Below, piece by piece: positions 1 to 5,423 of a stretch of DNA of 7,848 bases; position 1 is the stretch's first letter; each line of letters begins with the position of its first letter. The stretch is from JAISGQ01 sp045604945 (GTDB lineage: Bacteria > Bacillota > Clostridia > Oscillospirales > Acutalibacteraceae). The position numbers and the translations under genes were made by a program. Below the pieces are notes generated by a model that saw nothing but the letters and a program-made list of their open reading frames with translations, ran no database searches and was not told the DNA's origin. The stretch is from assembly GCA_045604945.1 (NCBI GenBank), contig JAZUPA010000099.1, positions 1-7,848 on the forward strand, written 5' to 3'.

Positions 1-23
1 GCATGCTGTCGGATATTATTTAG
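1..23 (+). CDS. 3' end of an upstream gene, possibly an ECF sigma factor (partial)
   Basis: The window opens in a reading frame (third frame) whose last codons read M-L-S-D-I-I and end at TAG (21-23). The stop lies 17 bases before the ATG of the next gene, and that gene's ribosome binding site follows it directly, as in a tight operon. The next gene encodes a single-pass membrane protein of anti-sigma-like layout, so an ECF sigma factor is a reasonable guess. Six codons cannot identify a family, and the frame could be open by chance. Confidence 0.3.
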
Positions 24-40
24 AAAGGAAGGTGCTGTGT

Positions 41-541
41 ATGAATGAACAGGATATTTATGAGCTTATAGGCGAATCCTTTGATGATAAAATCAAACTT
101 GATTTTGACGATGTGAAAAAGCGTATAGCAGATCTTCCTTCAAAGGAAGCTGCTGTTGTCGTTTCAGATATCCCCGCTGCTGCAGGCAAGCGCAGGATTA
201 TCCCCTTTATCGCTGCAGCCGCTGCCTGTCTTGTCTGTGTATTCGGTCTCTCGGTGATACTCGGTCAGCTTGGCAGCAAATCAAGCGAAAGCTATTATGC
301 AAATGATTCCTACAGCGCTGTCTCTGAGGAGATGACAACCTTTGCCGAGCCTGCTTATTCTGCCCGTTCTGATGAGGAATGTGCCGAAGCAGAAGATGAC
401 TATATGTGGGATTACGGCATTGCTGATTCTGATTTCTTAGCAGGAGAAATCATGGAATCGGCACCTGAAACCGAAGAGGAGATATATGACGACTGCGCAG
501 ATATTTCCGATTCCGATATTTCTCCCTCTGATGCAAACTGA
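41..541 (+). CDS. single-pass membrane protein, anti-sigma-like layout, unknown function
   Basis: A 166-residue protein. The ATG at 41 is chosen because AAAGGAAGG (24-32) sits 8 bases before it; a GTG at 32 in the same frame overlaps that site and is less likely. Residues 1-50 are charged and predicted cytoplasmic, ending in GKRR, a positive-inside signal. Residues about 53-76 (IPFIAAAAACLVCVFGLSVI) form one hydrophobic helix. The remaining 90 residues are very rich in Asp, Glu, Ser and Tyr and would lie outside the cell. There is no His-x3-Cys-x2-Cys zinc anti-sigma motif in the N-terminus. In Clostridia, proteins of this shape often follow an ECF sigma gene and act as its membrane-bound partner, but here that rests on layout and context only. 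I do not recognise a named family. Confidence 0.7.
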   Translation: MNEQDIYELIGESFDDKIKLDFDDVKKRIADLPSKEAAVVVSDIPAAAGKRRIIPFIAAAAACLVCVFGLSVILGQLGSKSSESYYANDSYSAVSEEMTTFAEPAYSARSDEECAEAEDDYMWDYGIADSDFLAGEIMESAPETEEEIYDDCADISDSDISPSDAN

Positions 542-602
542 TCTCTGCAGTTTGTGCTTATCGCCCTGAACAGGTTTTTCATTTCTTGTTCAGGGTTATT
601 TT
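534..602 (+). terminator. tandem hairpins ending the first transcription unit
   Basis: Two hairpins in a row. The first (534-554) pairs CAAACTG with CAGTTTG around a 7-base loop and overlaps the stop codon of the membrane protein gene. The second (564-595) pairs CCCTGAACA with TGTTCAGGG, a perfect 9-bp stem with a 14-base loop, and is followed by TTATTTTAT. The second has the form of a rho-independent terminator; the first may assist or protect the 3' end. Confidence 0.75.
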
Positions 603-643
603 ATGCTTTCAAACTGAAAACACACAAAATTTTCAATACATTT

Positions 644-715
644 TTTGCGCAAAGTGTTGCATTTTGTTGCGCAGAAGTGTATAATCAGCGTAAAGAATTT
701 CCAGCTATGCGCAAA
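644..715 (+). promoter_or_regulatory. three TTTGCGCAAA-like operator sites
   Basis: Three palindromes share a TGCGCA core. Site 1 is a perfect TTTGCGCAAA (644-653), just upstream of the -35. Site 2 is GTTGCGCAGA (666-675), inside the promoter spacer. Site 3 is TATGCGCAAA (706-715), overlapping the AAAGGAG ribosome binding site. Their centres are 22 and 40 bases apart, about two and four helical turns. Each has CG at its centre, as operators of LacI-family proteins commonly do. Autorepression by the downstream LacI-family protein is inferred. Confidence 0.55.
657..685 (+). promoter_or_regulatory. promoter of the lacI-family gene
   Basis: A perfect TATAAT -10 box (680-685) lies exactly 17 bases after TTGCAT (657-662), which matches the -35 consensus only in its first three bases. 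The weak -35 is flanked and overlapped by operator-like palindromes, which fits a tightly regulated promoter. Transcription would start near 692 and give a leader of about 37 bases. Confidence 0.7.
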
Positions 716-728
716 GGAGTCCAATATT

Positions 729-1727
729 ATGGGCAACAAAGTAACAATAGAAGATATCGCTCAGATTCTGGGCATTTCAAAAGCAACTGTTTCACGCGCT
801 ATTTCCGGCAAGGGGCGTGTAAGCGAAGCCACCAGAAACGAAGTAATGAGAGTTATGGCTGAGCAGAATTATCAGCCGACCTCAGTTCAGAAGGAATCAA
901 CCGATAAAAAAAGCGGCACCATAGCTGCTGTTATGCCTGCCGACTTTGCAAACACCAGTTCAACCTTCTTCCTTGAGTGTCTGTTTTCTGTTTTCAGCAC
1001 CGCCAACAACGCATCCTACGATGTTATTATCACCAGCAACTCCTTCAGTGATGTGGATTCCGTGGAAAGGCTTGTAAAAAGCGGCAAGATAGACGGTCTT
1101 ATCTTCCTGCGCTCCACGGTTCTCGACAACTATGAAAAGCTGCTTACCGAGTGCAACATGCCTTTTGTAATGATCGGCGCTCCCCCTCGACCCGACATTC
1201 ATCACGTTGACAACGACAATATCGCCGCCAGCCGTGAGCTGACTGAGCATCTGCTGGACATGGGCTGCAAGCGCATCGCCTTCCTCGGTCCCGATATCAA
1301 TTCCGTTGCCTTCAACCACCGCATGAAAGGCTATGTTGAGGCTTACCGCGCTCATGATATTGAGGTCGACACTTCCCTTATACATATGAACCTCAAGAAC
1401 GAGCAGCTTGTTATCAACGCTCTGCTCAAGCTGATGAACACAAATCCCCCCGATGCCATAATCACCGCAGACGACACCCTCTGCTACTGGACCCTTATGA
1501 ATCTGGATGTGCTCAATCTCTCCATCCCCAAGGATGTGAAGATTGCCAGCTTCAACGACAGCTCGGTGCTTTCCACCCACCAGCCTGCAATCACCGCGGT
1601 AAACGTTAACCCCCAGAGCCTTGGCGATAAGGCATGCAGAGTCCTCCTCAGACTTATCGAGGATGCCGACGCTCCTGTTCACAGTCTTGTACCCTATGAA
1701 ATAATCCTGCGCCGTTCAACTCTTTAA
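729..1727 (+). CDS. LacI-family transcriptional regulator (MalR-like)
   Basis: A 332-residue protein of the usual LacI length. The ATG at 729 is chosen because AAAGGAG (713-719) lies 9 bases upstream and the HTH begins at once; an in-frame extension back to 645 would run through the promoter. Residues 4-49 form the LacI helix-turn-helix (VTIEDIAQILGISKATVSRA, then GRVSEATRNEV). Residues 63-332 form the periplasmic-binding-protein-like sensor domain, with VDNDN near 150, GCKRIAFLGP near 180, ITADD near 246 and SFNDSSVLSTHQPAITAV near 275. The SFND..L...P.(I/L)T.V pattern resembles MalR-type maltose/starch regulators, which fits the branching enzyme downstream, but the ligand cannot be read from the sequence. 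The usual hinge-helix pattern after Tyr-x-Pro (Asn-x2-Ala-x2-Leu) is missing (residues 51-57). The promoter palindromes suggest autoregulation. Confidence 0.92.
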   Translation: MGNKVTIEDIAQILGISKATVSRAISGKGRVSEATRNEVMRVMAEQNYQPTSVQKESTDKKSGTIAAVMPADFANTSSTFFLECLFSVFSTANNASYDVIITSNSFSDVDSVERLVKSGKIDGLIFLRSTVLDNYEKLLTECNMPFVMIGAPPRPDIHHVDNDNIAASRELTEHLLDMGCKRIAFLGPDINSVAFNHRMKGYVEAYRAHDIEVDTSLIHMNLKNEQLVINALLKLMNTNPPDAIITADDTLCYWTLMNLDVLNLSIPKDVKIASFNDSSVLSTHQPAITAVNVNPQSLGDKACRVLLRLIEDADAPVHSLVPYEIILRRSTL

Positions 1728-1740
1728 AGTATATTGCCTG

Positions 1741-1774
1741 CACCTCCGAGGGACACTATCCTCGGAGGTGTTTT
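1741..1774 (+). terminator. hairpin after lacI that also contains the next gene's ribosome binding site
   Basis: A perfect 11-bp stem pairs CACCTCCGAGG (1741-1751) with CCTCGGAGGTG (1760-1770) around an 8-base loop, followed by TTTT (1771-1774). It looks like a terminator for the regulator gene, though the T run is short. The 3' arm contains GGAGGTG (1764-1770), the Shine-Dalgarno sequence of the small gene starting at 1778, so the folded hairpin would hide that site. Confidence 0.7.
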
Positions 1775-1777
1775 CAT

Positions 1778-1963
1778 ATGGCAAAAAGCAGTTTTGAAGA
1801 TTTACCCGTAGGTTTCGGCATGGCTCTTTCACAGAATATTTACGCGATGGAGTATTTCTCTTCCCTGCCAAAGCCCGGCCAAAGGGCTATTATCGAGCAG
1901 GCACGGAGCGTTTCGTCAAACGCCGAAATGCATAACTTTGTAAACAGTCTCATTCCCCACTGA
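1778..1963 (+). CDS. small conserved-type hypothetical protein, 61 aa
   Basis: A 61-residue protein starting with ATG 7 bases after GGAGGTG. It has no signal peptide, membrane segment or cysteine. The N-terminal half (FEDLPVGFGMALSQNIYAM, residues 6-24) and the C-terminal half (ARSVSSNAEMHNFVNSL, residues 42-58) resemble short uncharacterised Clostridia proteins with the pattern F-x-DLP-x-GFGMAL-x-QN-x2-AM and V-x-S-x2-EM-x2-V. I know that family only as hypothetical and suggest no function. It follows the LacI-family gene by 50 bases and could be read through from it. The hairpin over its ribosome binding site suggests that its translation is limited or conditional. A terminator follows at once. 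Confidence 0.75.
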   Translation: MAKSSFEDLPVGFGMALSQNIYAMEYFSSLPKPGQRAIIEQARSVSSNAEMHNFVNSLIPH

Positions 1964-1971
1964 TACATTGA

Positions 1972-1997
1972 AACGCCACCGGTTTCCCGGTGGCGTT
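1972..1997. terminator. bidirectional terminator between convergent genes
   Basis: A perfect 11-bp GC-rich stem, AACGCCACCGG (1972-1982) with CCGGTGGCGTT (1987-1997), has a four-base loop. Read on the minus strand the loop is GAAA, a stable GNRA tetraloop. It sits between the small plus-strand gene (stop at 1963) and the minus-strand amidohydrolase (stop at 2001). T-runs are short on both sides (GGTTTAT on plus, TTTCAAT across the minus-strand stem end), so termination may be moderate. Confidence 0.75.
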
Positions 1998-2000
1998 GGT

Positions 2001-3149
2001 TTATGCTTTATAGACTACATTTCCGTCGATTATCGTGTACAGCACCTCACAGGTGGTTGAGGAAATGGGATCGTCATCTGTGATTATGATATCAGCATCC
2101 TTGCCCTCTTCCAGTGAGCCCACACGGTCGGATATTCCGATGTGCTTTGCAGGGTTGATAGTAATCGCCTGCAATGCAGCAAAGGGATCCATTCCTGCCT
2201 TGACTGCCAGCCCTGCGCACAGGGACAGATATTCCTGAGGAATTACGGGAGAATCGGTTATTATGGATACCTGACATCCGGCTTCCGACAGCACCCTCGG
2301 GGTATCCCAGGATTTGTTCCGAAGCTCATACTTTGTGGCATTTGTAAGGGTGGGACCTACTGCAAGGGGGTAATCGTACTTTGCAAGCTCCTCTGCAATA
2401 AGATGACCCTCGGTACAGTGCTCGATAGTCAGATCAAGGTCAAATTCCTTTGCGATTCTTATTGCGGTAAAAATATCGTCAGCTCTGTGGGCATGAGCCT
2501 TCAGGGGGATTTCCTTATTGATCACCGGCAGCAGAGCTTCAAGCTTCATATCAAAGGCAGGTCTTTTTGCAGCCTCTCCACCCGCTGCTTCGACCCTTGC
2601 TCTGTAGTCCTTTGCCTTCATCAGTATTTCTCTCAGCTTTGCAGCGGTACTCATTCTTGCATAGTTGTTCTTATCCTTGTAGCAGCGCTTGGGATTTTCT
2701 CCGAAGGCGCACTTCATGGCAACCTCTGTCTTTACCGTCATATTGTCAACGCAGCTGCCCACCGTCTTTATTGCAGTGAAGCTTCCACCCAGAACATTCG
2801 CACTGCCGGGACCTGTGCAGACACAGGTAACTCCTCCTGCAACCGCCTTCTTGAATGCCTCATCCTGAGGATAAATGCTGTCTATGGCGCGAAGCTGAGG
2901 GGACAGAATATCGTTCATTTCGTTGAAGTCAGCACCCTCAAAGCCGATGCCGTAGCCATGCAGACCGAGATGACAGTGTGCTTCAACAAAGCCCGGATAG
3001 ATATTTCTGCCGGCTGCATCGATCACCTCGGCCTCTGCAGTGATATCCGTACCGATTTTCTTGATCTTTCCATCTTCAATGAGTATATCCCCTGCGTAAG
3101 GCTCGGGGTTTACAGCATCATGTATAAGCCCGTTTTTTATAAGAAGCAT
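2001..3149 (-). CDS. metal-dependent amidohydrolase
   Basis: A 382-residue soluble protein of the amidohydrolase superfamily, imidazolonepropionase/prolidase-like branch (COG1228 type). Residues 1-50 and about 340-382 form the composite beta-sandwich (MLLIKNGLIHD; GSLEEGKDADIIITDDDP). Between them lies the TIM barrel. Candidate metal ligands are H58 and H60 (EAHCHLG), H219 or H221 (PLKAHAHRADD), H244 or H249 (TIEHCTEGH) and D299 (IITDSPVIP). FGENPK (149-154) and GPGSANVLGG (113-122) are typical of this group. The substrate is unknown; an amide or peptide-like compound is only a family-level guess. The start is supported by AGGAGG (3158-3163 on the complement) 8 bases upstream. It has its own consensus promoter, diverges from the branching enzyme gene and ends at a bidirectional terminator. 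As I recall the family, the residue after the barrel-end Asp is often His (TDHPV), whereas it is Ser here. Confidence 0.9.
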   Translation of the reverse strand: MLLIKNGLIHDAVNPEPYAGDILIEDGKIKKIGTDITAEAEVIDAAGRNIYPGFVEAHCHLGLHGYGIGFEGADFNEMNDILSPQLRAIDSIYPQDEAFKKAVAGGVTCVCTGPGSANVLGGSFTAIKTVGSCVDNMTVKTEVAMKCAFGENPKRCYKDKNNYARMSTAAKLREILMKAKDYRARVEAAGGEAAKRPAFDMKLEALLPVINKEIPLKAHAHRADDIFTAIRIAKEFDLDLTIEHCTEGHLIAEELAKYDYPLAVGPTLTNATKYELRNKSWDTPRVLSEAGCQVSIITDSPVIPQEYLSLCAGLAVKAGMDPFAALQAITINPAKHIGISDRVGSLEEGKDADIIITDDDPISSTTCEVLYTIIDGNVVYKA

Positions 3150-3179
3150 ATATATTTCCTCCTGAAAATATTTTTCTTT

Positions 3180-3209
3180 ATTATATTATCTCTCAATACT
3201 CAATGTCAA
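3180..3209 (-). promoter_or_regulatory. consensus promoter of the amidohydrolase gene
   Basis: On the minus strand a perfect TTGACA (complement of 3204-3209) is followed, 18 bases on, by a perfect TATAAT (complement of 3180-3185). Transcription would start near 3173, about 24 bases before the ATG. Both boxes are full sigma-A consensus, so basal activity should be high unless it is repressed. Confidence 0.8.
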
Positions 3210-3265
3210 CCAATTGCATTTTTTGCACATAATAATTTTTATTTATTATTATTTTATTGCTGTTA

Positions 3266-3294
3266 TTTACAAGAGGAAAATGTTTTGCTATAAT
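3266..3294 (+). promoter_or_regulatory. promoter of the branching enzyme gene
   Basis: TTTACA (3266-3271) and TATAAT (3289-3294) are separated by 17 bases, and TGC directly precedes the -10, making an extended -10 box (TGCTATAAT). Transcription would start near 3301, about 31 bases before the ATG. It faces away from the amidohydrolase promoter, and the 56 AT-rich bases between the two -35 boxes could hold shared control sites. Confidence 0.8.
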
Positions 3295-3331
3295 TATTCT
3301 GTTAGGCATATCAGTCTAAAGGAGTGACAAT

Positions 3332-5326
3332 ATGAGTCTTAAAATACTAGAAATCGATCCTTATCTGCAGCCCCACGAAAAGGATCTTCAGCTGAGAATG
3401 GATTCCTACACCGCAAAACGCAGCCAGCTTCTTAAAAGCGGTCAGAAGCTTTCTGATTTTGCAAACGGTTATGAATATTTCGGCATCCATCCGATAAATA
3501 ACGGATGGGTCTACAGGGAATGGGCTCCCGGTGCCGACAACATGTATTTTACCGGTGATTTCAACAACTGGAATCTGTATGAACACCCGATGAAGAATCT
3601 CGGAAACGGAGTTTTTGAGATTATCCTCGAAGGCAGTGATGCTCTCAGGGTCGGGCAGAAGATTCAGGCTGTTGTAATTCACAAGGGTCAGACCCTCAGG
3701 CGTATTCCCACCTACGCTACAAGAGTGGTGCAGGATGAGGTCACCCATCTCTGGTGCGCTGAGGTTGACGATATTCTTTTTGATAATTTCAAATGGACTG
3801 ACAAGAGCTTCAAGCCTGCTGACACTCCGTATATTTACGAGTGTCACATAGGTATGGCTCATGAGGGCTATTCTGTCGGCACCTATGAGAACTTCACAAA
3901 GAATATCCTACCCAGAATCAAGGACCTCGGATACAACACCATCCAGATCATGGCTGTCATGGAGCATCCTTATTACGGCTCCTTCGGCTATCAGGTTTCA
4001 AACTTCTTTGCCGCTTCCTCCAGATACGGCAAGGGCAAGGAGCTTAAAAAGCTTATAAACACCGCTCATAAAATGGGCATAACCGTACTGCTGGATGTTG
4101 TACACTCCCACGCGGTAAAGAACACCAGCGAAGGACTCAACGAATTCGACGGCACATCCTATCAGTTCTTCCACGAGGGTCCCCGCGGACATCACATTGC
4201 ATGGGATACAAAGCTGTTCAACTACGGAAAGAATGAGGTTCTCCACTTCCTTCTCTCAAACCTCAAATACTGGATGGAGATATTCCATTTTGACGGTTTC
4301 CGCTTCGACGGCGTAACCTCCATGCTTTACCATGACCACGGTCTCGGAAGCGCTTTCTGCAATTATGATATGTATTTCTCCCTCAACACCGATATTGAGG
4401 CTATAACATATCTTCAGCTTGCAAATGAGCTTATTCACTCCATAAACCCCAATGCTCTGACTATCGCAGAGGATATGTCGGGCATGCCCGGTATGTGCAT
4501 ACCCATTTCCGATGGCGGCATCGGCTTTGATTACAGGCTTTCAATGGGCGTTCCCGATCTTTGGATAAAGATGATAAAGGAATATACCGATGAAAACTGG
4601 GATATGGGCAAGCTCTGGTATGAGCTGGGCAGCCGCCGTCCTCAGGAAAAGAATGTAGGCTACTCCGAATCACACGACCAGGCTCTGGTTGGTGATAAAA
4701 CTATTATGTTCCGCCTGTGCGATGCGGAAATGTATACCGGAATGAGCAGGCTTTTCGGCAGCACACCTGTTATTGACAGGGGTATCGCCCTGCATAAGAT
4801 GATACGCCTTATCACCGCTTCCCTTGCAGGCGAAGGCTATCTCAACTTCATGGGCAATGAGTTCGGTCACCCCGAATGGATAGACTTCCCCCGTGAGGGC
4901 AACGGCTGGAGCTACCACTACTGCCGCAGGCAGTGGAGCCTTGCCGATGACGAAAATCTCCGCTACGGTCAGCTTCGCGCCTTTGACAAGGCTATGATCT
5001 CTCTGCTCAGGGAAGGTGATATTCTCTCTCAGAAGCCTTGCTGCGACCGTATTCACAACGACAACAAGACTATAATCTTCAGCAAGGGCGATTATATCTT
5101 TGCTTTCAATTTCAGCCCTGCCAACTCCTATGACGGATATTTTATCCCCGCTCCGAAGGAAGGCAGATACAGTGTCGTCCTCTCCTCTGACAGCGATATT
5201 TTCGGCGGATTCAACCGAACAGATCTGAACTATGTCTACTCCGCCGAAAAGCAGCCTGACGGTCAGACAGGCTTCCAATGCTATCTCCCCTCCAGAACCG
5301 TCACGGTTTTCAAAAAGAACAGATAA
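3332..5326 (+). CDS. glgB: 1,4-alpha-glucan branching enzyme, eukaryote-like GH13 type
   Basis: A 664-residue cytoplasmic enzyme of glycogen synthesis. It cuts an alpha-1,4 glucan chain and rejoins the piece through an alpha-1,6 bond. The start is fixed by AAAGGAG (3318-3324) 7 bases before the ATG. Residues about 45-145 form the N-terminal CBM48-like domain (WVYREWAPGADNMYFTGDFN). The GH13 barrel follows, with DVVHSH (255-260), GFRFDGVTS (322-330, nucleophile D326), TIAED (377-381, acid/base E380) and ESHDQALVGD (446-455, stabiliser D449). The C-terminal all-beta domain closes the protein. YECHIGMAHEG, HPYYGSFGYQVSNFFAASSRYG, DGVTSMLYHDHG and NFMGNEFGHPEW closely resemble human and yeast branching enzymes, so I place it in GH13_8 rather than the usual bacterial GH13_9. 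It is transcribed alone and ends at a hairpin. Confidence 0.95.
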   Translation: MSLKILEIDPYLQPHEKDLQLRMDSYTAKRSQLLKSGQKLSDFANGYEYFGIHPINNGWVYREWAPGADNMYFTGDFNNWNLYEHPMKNLGNGVFEIILEGSDALRVGQKIQAVVIHKGQTLRRIPTYATRVVQDEVTHLWCAEVDDILFDNFKWTDKSFKPADTPYIYECHIGMAHEGYSVGTYENFTKNILPRIKDLGYNTIQIMAVMEHPYYGSFGYQVSNFFAASSRYGKGKELKKLINTAHKMGITVLLDVVHSHAVKNTSEGLNEFDGTSYQFFHEGPRGHHIAWDTKLFNYGKNEVLHFLLSNLKYWMEIFHFDGFRFDGVTSMLYHDHGLGSAFCNYDMYFSLNTDIEAITYLQLANELIHSINPNALTIAEDMSGMPGMCIPISDGGIGFDYRLSMGVPDLWIKMIKEYTDENWDMGKLWYELGSRRPQEKNVGYSESHDQALVGDKTIMFRLCDAEMYTGMSRLFGSTPVIDRGIALHKMIRLITASLAGEGYLNFMGNEFGHPEWIDFPREGNGWSYHYCRRQWSLADDENLRYGQLRAFDKAMISLLREGDILSQKPCCDRIHNDNKTIIFSKGDYIFAFNFSPANSYDGYFIPAPKEGRYSVVLSSDSDIFGGFNRTDLNYVYSAEKQPDGQTGFQCYLPSRTVTVFKKNR

Positions 5327-5331
5327 TCATC

Positions 5332-5363
5332 AGACCTGCCGGAATCTTTCGGCAGGTCTACTT
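5332..5363 (+). terminator. terminator after glgB
   Basis: A perfect 10-bp stem, AGACCTGCCG (5332-5341) with CGGCAGGTCT (5350-5359), has an 8-base loop and begins 5 bases after the glgB stop. Only ACTTTC follows, so the T-run is poor and some readthrough into the HTH gene is possible. Confidence 0.65.
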
Positions 5364-5400
5364 TCAGTAGGTTGTCTCATTCTCTCCTGTGCTTTAATAT
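5358..5400 (+). promoter_or_regulatory. candidate promoter and small inverted repeat before the HTH-desulfoferrodoxin gene
   Basis: TTGTCT (5372-5377) is followed by an extended -10-like TGCTTTAAT (5390-5398), with a spacer of 15 bases. An alternative -10, TAATAT (5395-5400), gives a 17-base spacer. Just upstream lies CTACTTTCAGTAG (5358-5370), a 5-bp inverted repeat that could be an operator for the XRE protein itself, though it also abuts the glgB terminator. Neither signal is strong. Confidence 0.4.
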
Positions 5401-5423
5401 GGAGTTCGAAGGGGGAATTTAAC

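Noticed and set aside
554..862. A 102-codon plus-strand open frame over the lacI promoter and gene start
   Set aside because: It crosses the terminator and promoter and then runs out of frame through the conserved HTH.
960..1682. A 240-codon minus-strand open frame inside the LacI-family gene
   Set aside because: It is fully embedded in the reading frame of a conserved regulator, without a ribosome binding site or domain signal.
2142..3293. A 383-codon plus-strand open frame opposite the amidohydrolase gene
   Set aside because: It is antisense to a clear conserved enzyme, lacks a ribosome binding site and has no protein family features; its length is a by-product of the codon use of the real gene.
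4670..5278. A 202-codon minus-strand open frame inside glgB
   Set aside because: It is an antisense shadow of conserved catalytic sequence; its composition is not protein-like and it has no start signals.
5232..5423. Upstream extension of the HTH-desulfoferrodoxin frame into the end of glgB
   Set aside because: It would overlap glgB by 95 bases and translate through the glgB terminator; the ATG at 5424 has a good ribosome binding site and begins just before the HTH.
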